Shown here: positions 1 to 7,700 of the stretch, in pieces
Layout: each line of letters begins with the position of its first letter
How positions within the stretch are numbered: the stretch's first letter is position 1
NCBI GenBank assembly: GCA_002427475.1
Contig: DIRG01000075.1
Location: 1-20,475 of the forward strand
Direction: 5' to 3'
Source of the DNA: Mageeibacillus sp. UBA5442
GTDB lineage: Bacteria; Bacillota; Clostridia; Saccharofermentanales; DTU023
DNA length: 20,475 bases
Translations under genes and position numbers: made by a program
Notes under the pieces: generated by a model
What the model saw: only the letters and a program-made list of their open reading frames with translations
Database searches by the model: none
What the model was told of the DNA's origin: nothing

Positions 1-547
1 TGATTACACCGGCACACCCAACTGTGCCTCAGCAACAGGTCTCTTTGGTGGCCCGAACTCATGCACTTATGGTTGTTTAGGCTTTGGTGACTGCTATGAC
101 GTCTGTGAATTCGACGCTATTTGGATCGATGATGGACTGGCACACGTCAACGCTAACAACTGCACGGCATGCGGCAAATGTGTCATCGCTTGTCCGAAAG
201 ATCTGATCAGCTTGATCCCGAAACATGAGCTCGCCACAGTAAACAGCTGCCTCAATCACTGGCCGGCGGCGACGACTCGCAAAAACTGTAAGATCGGCTG
301 CATTTCCTGCCGACTTTGCGTGAAAGCCTGCCCCGTTGATGCTATTTCCATGGACGACAACCTCGCAATCATTGATCAGGAGATTTGCATCCATTGCGGC
401 GAATGCGTCGAGGTCTGTCCAACCAATTCCATCAGCGAAGGCTTGTTAGGCGGCATGGACGAAGTAAAAGCTAAGCGTGCTGCAGCTAAGGCTGAAAAGG
501 AAGCAGAAGAAGCGGCAAAGAAAGCTGAGAAAGAAAAAGCAAGCTAA
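1..547 (+). CDS. rnfB: RnfB, ion-translocating ferredoxin:NAD+ oxidoreductase complex subunit B (3' part)
   Basis: The frame is open from base 2, so the 5' part lies outside the window; 181 residues are visible, ending at TAA. Four iron-sulfur cysteine groups occur in order: CTYGCLGFGDCYDVCEF, CTACGKCVIACP, CKIGCISCRLCVKACP and CIHCGECVEVCP. The CTYGCLGFGDC signature together with the later CxGCxxCxxCxxxCP cluster is typical of clostridial RnfB, the multi-cluster electron-entry subunit of the membrane Rnf complex, which couples reduced ferredoxin oxidation to NAD+ reduction and ion export. In the first group the usual CP after the fourth cysteine is CE. About 30 C-terminal residues are almost only Ala, Lys and Glu, a likely charged helix. 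As the last subunit gene before a strong terminator it probably ends an rnf operon. Pyruvate:ferredoxin oxidoreductase, also encoded in this window, would supply its electrons. Confidence 0.9.
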   Translation, partial: DYTGTPNCASATGLFGGPNSCTYGCLGFGDCYDVCEFDAIWIDDGLAHVNANNCTACGKCVIACPKDLISLIPKHELATVNSCLNHWPAATTRKNCKIGCISCRLCVKACPVDAISMDDNLAIIDQEICIHCGECVEVCPTNSISEGLLGGMDEVKAKRAAAKAEKEAEEAAKKAEKEKAS

Positions 548-588
548 AGCAATATCTCTTAGTATTTAAGAACCATATTTATGAATTA

Positions 589-613
589 AGGCACCCGAGC
601 GGGTGCCTTTTTT
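589..613 (+). terminator. Rho-independent terminator of rnfB
   Basis: AGGCACCC (589-596) pairs perfectly with GGGTGCCT (601-608) across a GAGC tetraloop, and a run of six T ends at 613. It lies 41 bases after the rnfB stop and faces the oppositely oriented rpmB terminator. Confidence 0.93.
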
Positions 614-631
614 GTTGGTCAATTCATATTC

Positions 632-660
632 TGTGCCTGGCACAAATCTTGACTTGTCAA
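632..660. repeat. Two small adjacent palindromes between convergent terminators
   Basis: TGTGCCTGGCACA (632-644) is a 13-base palindrome with a central T. TTGACTTGTCAA (649-660) is a second inverted repeat with 5-base arms. Both sit in the gap between the rnfB and rpmB terminators, where no gene is present. The 11-base core GTGCCTGGCAC also occurs once at 12803-12813, inside the PHP gene. They could be a dispersed repeat fragment or chance; no function is assigned. Confidence 0.35.
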
Positions 661-679
661 TAGCTGCTAAATCTGTCAC

Positions 680-721
680 AAAATAAAAGACCAGCCTCTT
701 TCAAAAAAGATTGGCTGGCCT
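680..721 (-). terminator. Rho-independent terminator of rpmB
   Basis: Read on the - strand, AGGCCAGCC pairs with GGCTGGTCT (G-T wobble in one position) across a loop of about 16 bases (697-712). A T-rich run follows (complement of the A-rich 680-688). It begins 30 bases after the rpmB stop. Confidence 0.88.
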
Positions 722-751
722 GTATTACTTAGATCTTAGATTCTGTCTGAG

Positions 752-949
752 CTATGCACGCTCTACTCTGCCACTCTTAAGGCAGTTAGTACAAACGTTC
801 ATTCTCTTGGGAGTGCCGTCAACCATTACACGCACTCTCTTAATGTTTGCGCGCTGACGATTCTTGGCACGGCGAGCAATCTGCGAACGTGTAATACTGA
901 GCTTTCTACCAAAAAACATATCCTTCTGGCATACTTCACACTTGGCCAT
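752..949 (-). CDS. rpmB: 50S ribosomal protein L28 (four-cysteine, zinc-binding type)
   Basis: This 65-residue basic protein beginning MAKCEVCQKD has the normal length for L28, a component of the large ribosomal subunit. Cysteine pairs at residues 4/7 and 53/56 (CEVC and CTNC) form the zinc-ribbon version of L28, as opposed to cysteine-free paralogs. The start is fixed by AGGAGGT (complement of 957-963) seven bases upstream. The frame stays open further upstream, but those codons lie in the leader and do not resemble L28. The gene is monocistronic, with its own promoter at 1019-1047 and terminator at 680-721. By analogy with other bacteria, C+ L28 may be sensitive to zinc supply; no Zur site is recognisable here. 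Confidence 0.96.
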   Translation of the reverse strand: MAKCEVCQKDMFFGRKLSITRSQIARRAKNRQRANIKRVRVMVDGTPKRMNVCTNCLKSGRVERA

Positions 950-1018
950 GCTTTTACCTCCTGTCACGCCCCAAGGAATAAACCCCGGAGAAGTATTCGC
1001 GCTAAACGCGCAACAAAG

Positions 1019-1047
1019 ATAGTAGCACAATCGACTGTCGTTAGCAA
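1019..1047 (-). promoter_or_regulatory. Promoter of rpmB
   Basis: On the - strand TTGCTA (complement of 1042-1047) is followed after 17 bases by TACTAT (complement of 1019-1024). A TG one base before the -10 gives an extended -10 element. The leader to the rpmB start is about 60 bases and is GC-rich, with a small GCGC-GTTTA-GCGC hairpin. Confidence 0.6.
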
Positions 1048-1066
1048 GTAGAAAAGTCGAGAAAAG

Positions 1067-2221
1067 CTATTCGTTCCCCGGAGCCAATCTACGTACCTCC
1101 ATGATCCGTTCCGATAGCTCAAGAGCCTCTCGCGAATCAAAATCAATCAGCTGCATGCTGGACTTATTGTGCAAGCTCAGCAGTAGCCTATCCTCATTCA
1201 GGCACAGAGCCATGCGATCCAGACTCCCCGCGTCAGATTTTTTATGGAAAAAAACCAAATCACCCGGCCTTAGGTACATAATCGCAGGCTGTGCGGAAGT
1301 CTGTGGCAGATTGACTGCAGTTCCTACATTCATCAGCTGCTCGACGGTACGAGGCAGCTCCAAGCCATTGAGAAACGCCGACAAACGTACGATACCTGAA
1401 GTGGAAACTCCACGACGCGTTAGGCCACCGGGAACGTGAGGGGAATTTTCAAAGGCGATTGCTGTCGAGATAAAACTCTGTGCAAAATCTTCGCTCAAAG
1501 GTAGATCCTGATCAACTTCAAGCAAGAACACACCCTGAGTATTCATCCATCCCTGCTCCCCTTCAGGCAATCTAACGCGGACTAAGCCGCTATTATGATA
1601 GTCAGCATACAGGACTGTACCCATGGGTGCTTCGATAAGCAAAGTGCCGCCCCTAGCATGCGACATGACTCTCTTGAAGGGATCTCTGATAATTACCTTC
1701 ATGACGGCATTTTCCTCTTGCAAGGAGGATGTGTCAGCTGTCAGAGCATCTCTTTCAACATAGCCGGAGATACCGTCTGCAAGTTCAACACCCAACCAAT
1801 CTCGGCGTGAAGTATCTCTAATTACAAGCTCTTCATTGAGTAATAGCTCGCAGATATGAGGCGAAGCCTTGTCTGGCTCTTCGAAAAGAAAAGCCGAAGT
1901 TCGCTTTAGTACTGCCCTGTCCCCTTGACCGGCATGCGGTATCTCAGGTTCCGTCACTGTCGGTGGTTCAGTTGCAATCGGCTCGTTCACATCCACATCC
2001 GACAACAACGCAGGCAAGAGTACAAAGACCGCCAACAAAAGCAGCACGATTATGCTCAGCGGAATCAACCACGGAGGCAACCTCTTCTTCTTGGGAGTGA
2101 CATAAAGATTTTTAGGAACATGCGGATCCTGACCTTTGTCAACAAAGATATCTTCTCTGGCACCAGGTCTTTTCTTAAGCGAAATCTTATTCTTGGGATC
2201 GTGTGAATCAGCTTTTTTCAT
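1067..2221 (-). CDS. Membrane-anchored SH3b protein with a degenerate NlpC/P60-like domain
   Basis: 384 residues. An N-terminal charged segment (1-50) is followed by one membrane helix (about 50-73) and an acidic Pro/Thr linker (75-98). Two SH3b-like domains follow (about 100-162, with a GYVERD ending, and 174-235). A C-terminal region (245-384) keeps the NlpC/P60 landmarks: GVSTSGIVRLSAFL, ELPRT, and LRPGDLVFF. In active enzymes the first of these reads DCSG; here the catalytic Cys position is Thr274. The catalytic His of the GHVGIY motif is Arg336, and the third polar position appears to be Leu. The protein is therefore probably a non-catalytic wall-binding or regulatory pseudoenzyme facing outside. 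The ATG at 2221 lies 15 bases after acpS and has a weak ribosome binding site, so expression is likely coupled to the dnaD-dnaC-acpS operon. No clear terminator follows it. Confidence 0.72.
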   Translation of the reverse strand: MKKADSHDPKNKISLKKRPGAREDIFVDKGQDPHVPKNLYVTPKKKRLPPWLIPLSIIVLLLLAVFVLLPALLSDVDVNEPIATEPPTVTEPEIPHAGQGDRAVLKRTSAFLFEEPDKASPHICELLLNEELVIRDTSRRDWLGVELADGISGYVERDALTADTSSLQEENAVMKVIIRDPFKRVMSHARGGTLLIEAPMGTVLYADYHNSGLVRVRLPEGEQGWMNTQGVFLLEVDQDLPLSEDFAQSFISTAIAFENSPHVPGGLTRRGVSTSGIVRLSAFLNGLELPRTVEQLMNVGTAVNLPQTSAQPAIMYLRPGDLVFFHKKSDAGSLDRMALCLNEDRLLLSLHNKSSMQLIDFDSREALELSERIMEVRRLAPGNE

Positions 2222-2236
2222 CTATATAATCTCGGC

Positions 2237-2623
2237 CTAAGCCTGTGAATTTCCTTCAATAATATTAAAAACACAAATAGCTACAGCGTAATCCTTCTCG
2301 TGAGAAATACTCAGAGCGATTCCTGTCGCTCCCATTTTCTGTACGCGCGTGTGGGCTGCTCCGTGCAAATGCAGTTCCGGCTCCCCTGACTCGCTGCTAA
2401 GAATCTCGATATCATGCAAGGAAATGCCTTCGCTCCAGAAACCGGTTCCAAGCGCCTTAGACACCGCTTCCTTGGCCGCAAAACGGCCTGCTAAGCGCTG
2501 CATTGAGTCCTTGCATACGTCAAGTTCTGAGGCCGTAAAAACGCGTTCTAAGAAGCGCTGACCGCTCCTCTCCACTGCCTGTTCAATACGTGCTATTTGG
2601 ATAATATCAATTCCGCAACGCAT
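2237..2623 (-). CDS. acpS: Holo-[acyl-carrier-protein] synthase
   Basis: 128 residues, the usual AcpS length. It transfers 4'-phosphopantetheine from CoA to the conserved serine of apo-ACP, enabling fatty acid synthesis in the cytoplasm. Visible motifs are GIDIIQIARI at the N-terminus (metal-binding Asp), VFTASE, RLAGRFAAKEAVSKALGTG (with the Mg-binding Glu), the G-P-L-L pattern near residue 80, and SISHEKDYAVA. The ATG follows the dnaC-like stop by 5 bases, with AAGGA inside the end of that gene acting as ribosome binding site. This tight packing indicates translational coupling in one operon. Confidence 0.96.
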   Translation of the reverse strand: MRCGIDIIQIARIEQAVERSGQRFLERVFTASELDVCKDSMQRLAGRFAAKEAVSKALGTGFWSEGISLHDIEILSSESGEPELHLHGAAHTRVQKMGATGIALSISHEKDYAVAICVFNIIEGNSQA

Positions 2624-2628
2624 ACTGC

Positions 2629-3642
2629 TTATCCTTGGCTCTGCTGGCGTGCTTTGAGGCGGATATCTCCATCCGGGAAACGATAGAAAATGTAATTGCC
2701 CATGAGGCGACTGTAAGTACGCTTATCGTAGGTGGAACGCAAGTCGGCGTCGCTGAGGTTGGTCGCGATAATGCTATGCAGCGACTTGTGCAGCCGTGTA
2801 TCCAACAAGGTCAGGAAATTTGATGTATTGTCTTGCACCGACCAGCTGGCGTTGAGCTCACTACCCAAGTCATCAAGCAAGAGCAAATCAACAGTCAGCA
2901 GTGCATCCGTCAGAAGTTCCATTTCATCGAATTTTGCTCGATCCGGATTGTAGGACTGGCGCAGCACAGTCATCGTTTTCATCCATTCGAAAGCGATAGG
3001 TGCGGTGACATAGAGAACAGTATAATCTTGCTCCAGTACTTCTCGGCCAATTGACTGCATAAGGAAGGTTTTGCCCGTTCCGGCTTCACCTGAAAAGAGC
3101 AGATTCTGGTCCTGAACTTGGGAAAAGTGACGTGCATAAAAGACAGTCACTTCGCGCAGTTCGCGCATGCGTTCTCGGGCTGTTAGCTCGCTTTTTCCGG
3201 CTGAATCTGCAAAGAGATTCAGATTGAAATTGGCAAAACGGGCATCATCCTGAAGCGGTATCGGCAGATAGCGAGAGATTTCTTTCTGGAATAGACGTCT
3301 GCGGCAAGGACACCACTCGCCCGTCTCTAGGTATCCGGAATCATCGCACAGTGAGCAGGAATAATCCGGACTATCATAATTGGCCTCGATGCCACGAGCA
3401 GTCAAGAAGTCCTCACGGTCACGAATTGTGCTCTTCAGACAGTGCTCATCGCAATCCATTCCTAAAACTCGATACAGCTCTGAGATCCCGGCCTGCTGAA
3501 TTTTGCGATCCATCTCTTCCAGCTCGGGATATTGCTGATACAAATCCTCACGCTTCTCTTCACAACGTTTCTCCGCTACAACGCGGCGCTGTGAATAAAT
3601 CGCTGCTAAGTCTCTATTGATGCGTTTTTCCAAGCGTGACAT
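2629..3642 (-). CDS. DnaC/DnaI-like helicase-loading AAA+ ATPase
   Basis: 337 residues from the chosen start (MSRLEKRINR). The N-terminal third is helical and charged. A small Cys cluster follows, with CSLC at 96-99 and CPC at 111-113, resembling the zinc-binding N-domain of DnaI. The AAA+ core has Walker A GEAGTGKT at about 185-192, Walker B LLLLDDLG at about 253-260, and a sensor-1-like IIATNLS. Such proteins load the replicative helicase DnaB/DnaC onto DNA during initiation and restart. An upstream in-frame ATG at 3672 would add 10 residues, but it overlaps the dnaD-like gene and lacks a good ribosome binding site. The ATG at 3642 has AAGAAGG about 8 bases upstream and begins 4 bases after the preceding stop. 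The dnaD-like gene next door supports a primosome role. Confidence 0.9.
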   Translation of the reverse strand: MSRLEKRINRDLAAIYSQRRVVAEKRCEEKREDLYQQYPELEEMDRKIQQAGISELYRVLGMDCDEHCLKSTIRDREDFLTARGIEANYDSPDYSCSLCDDSGYLETGEWCPCRRRLFQKEISRYLPIPLQDDARFANFNLNLFADSAGKSELTARERMRELREVTVFYARHFSQVQDQNLLFSGEAGTGKTFLMQSIGREVLEQDYTVLYVTAPIAFEWMKTMTVLRQSYNPDRAKFDEMELLTDALLTVDLLLLDDLGSELNASWSVQDNTSNFLTLLDTRLHKSLHSIIATNLSDADLRSTYDKRTYSRLMGNYIFYRFPDGDIRLKARQQSQG

Positions 3643-3646
3643 TAAT

Positions 3647-4672
3647 CTAACCTTCTTTGCCTGAAGCATCATCAGACTTCTTTAAACGCGGCCGAGGAAT
3701 GCGCTGGGCCAGTTCCTGACTGATCTCTTCCACTTCCGCTTTGCTGGCTTCACTCATCGTGAAGTCTCCGCTGGAAGCCTTTTTAGCATCTTTCTTGCTC
3801 GCACGTTTTTGCCGGTATTCTTTCTCGTATTCTTCTATCTCTTCCACAGTCTGCAAACCGGCTGCGTGCCACTCACTCAAGATTGAATCTAAATACTTGA
3901 CGCTGGGCGAACTGGCACCGGTCAGCTTGGACAAAGCCACTTCGACAATCGGTACGGAATAGCCGTATTCGTCCATCCAACTGGCGATCAAAATATTATC
4001 CGGTTCAGATAAACGACGCCTAAGGTTCTTCGCCACCAGCGACTGCAATTGTTTTTTCTCTAAAAAGCGCTCGTAATAGACATTCAGCTGATCATAGGTC
4101 TTAATGCCGGCCTGCGACCAGTCTTCCGCTATCCTCCTGATGTAGGCGGTTGTACGTAGGGCATTGGCGTTGGCTGCTTCTTGGAACAATGAGTACATGA
4201 CCGCCGGCTCAAAGCTGTGGTGGTCAAACCAATAATCAATCAACTCGTACCAAGTGTAGGTCATTGTTCCTTGGAAGAAAGTCATGTTGATGTCATTGGT
4301 AATCTGTTCGCGCTTCTCGTGCTCCTTCTCGCGCTCAATGATGTCACTCGGAGGGGCAGTTTCTTTGGGACGGAAGCGGCGTTCTAACTCTTTAGCTTTA
4401 ATATCCAAAAGGCGAATATCATGCTGGCTGATGCTGAGCAAACCCTCGTCTTCCAGTTGTTGCAGGTGTTCATCAACTTTTTTCCTGCTAATACCGAGGC
4501 GGGCTGCCATATCATCAGCTGTCATCACGCGAGAACCATTCTCAGCCACACTCAAAAGCAGCAAATAGCACTTGACCGCATCCCCATCCAGCTTGACCAT
4601 AAAGTCATGAATGAAAATATCGGCTACAGCAGTATCGCTGAAGGTTGAGTTACGGTTGTGAATGATGCGCAA
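3647..4672 (-). CDS. DnaD-like primosomal protein with two DnaD C-domains
   Basis: 341 residues. A winged-helix segment (about 20-95, with MAARLGISRKKVDEHLQQLEDEGLL) is followed by a charged linker. Two repeats then end in the DnaD/DnaB_2 hallmark: YIRRIAEDWSQAGI at 177-190 and YLDSILSEWHAAGL at 260-273, each followed by a short acidic helix. The tail is Lys/Glu-rich. DnaD and DnaB of Bacillus remodel DNA and help the helicase loader during initiation and restart; the adjacent loader fits this. The start codon is TTG at 4672, preceded by AAGGAGA about 7 bases upstream. No ATG nearby in frame gives a better start. The gene opens a compact operon running through acpS. Confidence 0.9.
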   Translation of the reverse strand: MRIIHNRNSTFSDTAVADIFIHDFMVKLDGDAVKCYLLLLSVAENGSRVMTADDMAARLGISRKKVDEHLQQLEDEGLLSISQHDIRLLDIKAKELERRFRPKETAPPSDIIEREKEHEKREQITNDINMTFFQGTMTYTWYELIDYWFDHHSFEPAVMYSLFQEAANANALRTTAYIRRIAEDWSQAGIKTYDQLNVYYERFLEKKQLQSLVAKNLRRRLSEPDNILIASWMDEYGYSVPIVEVALSKLTGASSPSVKYLDSILSEWHAAGLQTVEEIEEYEKEYRQKRASKKDAKKASSGDFTMSEASKAEVEEISQELAQRIPRPRLKKSDDASGKEG

Positions 4673-4694
4673 TGTACTTCTCCTTGCTTGTGAA

Positions 4695-4723
4695 ACAGAG
4701 AGCCGGGTAATCCGGCTCTCTGT
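4695..4723 (-). terminator. Strong hairpin between por and dnaD-like gene (terminator or attenuator)
   Basis: A perfect 12-base stem, ACAGAGAGCCGG pairing with CCGGCTCTCTGT, closes a 5-base loop. On the - strand only TTTC follows, so the U-tract is poor. It begins about 34 bases after the por stop and ends 8 bases before the ribosome binding site of the dnaD-like gene. There is therefore no room for a separate downstream promoter after it. Partial read-through or mRNA processing is as likely as full termination. Confidence 0.65.
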
Positions 4724-4756
4724 AATCTTATCAAATCTAGCTGCTTAGACACAAGT

Positions 4757-7700
4757 TTATTCTTCAAGTGCCGCCAGTCGCTGATAGGTTCTGTAACGAC
4801 GATCTGCTGAGGTCCGTGCTTTAGCAAAGATTTCCTCGACCTTTTCCGGACTGTATTTCTGAGCCAGCGAGGTATAACGTACCTCTCCTTTCAGGAATTC
4901 GGTATAGTCACGCTTAGGCTCCTTTGAATCAAGAACAAACGGATTATTGCCTTCCTGCTCTTGATCAGGGTTGAAGCGATAGAGATGCCAGTACCCGGTC
5001 TCTACAGCATCTTTTTCGCGCTGCTGAGACAAAACCATACCGCCACGGATGCCGTGGTTGATGCAGGGTGCGTAAGCGATTACCAGTGAGGGACCATCGT
5101 ACGCTTCTGCTTCTCTTAAAGCTCTAAGAGTCTGATTCTGGTTGGCTCCCATTGCTACCTGAGCGACGTAGACATAGCCGTAAGACATTGCCATTAGGCC
5201 CAGATCCTTCTTATGGCGTTCCTTACCGCCGGCCGCAAACTGTGCGACTGCGCCTAAGGGAGTGGCCTTTGAGGCCTGTCCACCTGTATTGGAGTAAACT
5301 TCTGTATCCAGTACTAGTACGTTAACATTTTCGCCACTGGCCAACACGTGATCCAGACCGCCGTAGCCAATATCATAGGCCCAGCCGTCTCCACCAATAA
5401 TCCACTGAGTGCGGAGCATCAGGTAATCGGAGAGATCAACCAAACGGATGCAGATTTCTTTAGCTTCGCCGCTGAGCTTGCTGGCTTTCAAAGCCTCGAT
5501 CAGCTTGTCGGACACTTCGCGGCTACGCTCTTTATCCTGTGCGAACTCAACGAAATCTGTTAAGGCTTCGCTTAATTCTGTCGGCAGGTCGAACTTTCTG
5601 AGTTCGTCTACCATTTCCAGAGCGCGAGCACGGAGCTGCTTATAGCCCAGATACATACCTAGGCCGTACTCTGCGTTATCTTCGAACAAGGAGTTAGCCC
5701 AAGAAGGTCCGTGTCCGTCAACGTTCGGGCAATACGGCATGGATGGTGCTGAACCGCCCCAGATTGAGGTACAACCTGTAGCGTTTGCTATCATCATGCG
5801 ATCGCCGAAGAGCTGAGTCACAAGTTTCACATACGGTGTCTCACCGCAACCGGCACAGGCGCCGGAGAACTCGAGTAAGGGCTCTTCAAACTGACTGCCT
5901 TTAACTGAATACTTCTGCAGAGGGTTCTCTTTCCGTGACAAAGTCATGGAGAAATCCCAGTTATCTGCCTGGTGCATCTGATCAGCCAATGGTTCCATAA
6001 CCAAAGCTTTTTCTTTGGACGGGCAGACTTCAGCACAGTTGCCACAGCCGGTGCAGTCAAGAGCTGACGGCTGAATACGGAACTGATACTGATCATACTG
6101 TCTCATCCCTGTAAGAGTGTCATAGCCTTCCGGAGCTTGCGCCTTTTCTTCTTCATCTAAGAGGAAAGGACGGATGACTGCGTGCGGGCAGACATAGGAG
6201 CACTGGTTACACTGAATACAGTTTTCCGGAATCCAGCGCGGAATATTAAAGGCAACGCCACGCTTTTCATAGCGTGATGTTCCTTGCGGGAAAGTACCGT
6301 CGACATGATCGACAAAGGCCGAAACCGGCAATGAGTCACCTTCTTGACGGTTCATGATATCAGCTATATTTGTAATGAAATCCGGAGCCTCGCGCATGCT
6401 GTCTGTTGCGTCTTCAGCATTTATCCAGCTGGCGGGGACTTCCACTTTTCTCAGTTGAGAAATGCCGGCATCCACAGCATTGTAGTTCATCTTGACGATG
6501 TCTTCGCCGCGCTTGCCGTATGAAGAAACAATCGCTTCTTTCATGTAAGTGATAGCGTCATCAACCGGAATGACTTCGCTGATCTTGAAGAATGCAGCCT
6601 GGCAGATGGTGTTAATGCGTCCGCCCAGACCAAGCTCTTCAGCGATGGCTGCAGCGTCAATAACATAAAACCCGGCTTCTTTTTCCGCTAAGGCACGTTT
6701 AATGCTAGCAGGAAGTTTTTCTTCAATCTCTTCGTCACTCCAGCCGATATTGAGCAGGAAAGAACCGCCCTTCTTCAGAGGAGTCAACATATCGTAACCG
6801 TAAATGTACGCCGGAGTATGGCAAGCAACAAAGTCTGCCGTGTGCACTATATAAGGTGCGCGGATCGGGTTTTTGCCGAAACGCAGGTCAGAAATAGTTA
6901 CGCCGCCCGACTTCTTGGAGTCATAAGAGAAATATGCTTGAGCGTACTGATCTGTATGGTCACCGATGATTCTAATCGAGTTCTGGTTGGCACCGACTGT
7001 TCCGTCGGAACCCAGGCCCCAGAAACGAGCTTGGAAGGTATCTTCATCTGTCACGTCGACTTCTTCGCCGGCTGGCAGTGAGAGGAAGCTGACATCGTCA
7101 ACAATACCGATGGTAAAGTTAGTCTTCGGTTCGGGAAGTTTCAGGTTTTCAAAAACTGACACGATCTGTGAAGGTGTCGTGTTCTTCGAACCCAAACCAT
7201 AACGACCGCCAACGATCTCGACTTCAGGACGCTTCTTGCTCAGAGCCTTGACTACGTCAAGATAGAGCGGCTCACCGGTGGAACCGGACTCTTTTGTGCG
7301 ATCGAGCACAGCAATGTGCTTAACTGTTTCCGGAATAGCATCCAAAAGCAGAGCATCCACGAAGGGACGATAGAGGTGAACGTGCAGGACACCTGTCTTG
7401 CGTCCGTTCTTATTAAGAAAATCTACTGTCTCACAGGCTGTCTCGTAAACTGAACCCATGCAGATGATGATCTCTTCAGCATCAGGAGCGCCATGATAAA
7501 CGAAAGGTTTATAGTAACGCCCGGTGATCTGGCCGAACTCATCCATGTACTGTTCAACGATAGCAGGAAGTGCCTCGTAGTATGCATTTGCTGCTTCTTT
7601 TTCTTGGAAGAAAATGTCAGGATTCTGAGCTGTTCCGCGCAGTGTGGGAGCATTCGGCGTCAGTCCGCGGTCGCGGAAAGCCTGAACTGCCTCCATGTCA

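Noticed and set aside
77..394. Open frame on the - strand over rnfB
   Set aside because: It overlaps the clearly conserved iron-sulfur codons of rnfB and resembles no protein family; a shadow frame.
632..644. TGTGCCTGGCACA palindrome, with its 11-base core repeated at 12803-12813, as a dispersed repeat family
   Set aside because: Only two copies in 20 kb, one within conserved PHP codons; this may be chance. Kept only as a low-confidence repeat feature.
964..1146. Short - strand open frame between rpmB and the SH3b gene
   Set aside because: It overlaps the rpmB promoter and leader and the end of the next gene, with no ribosome binding site or recognisable motif.
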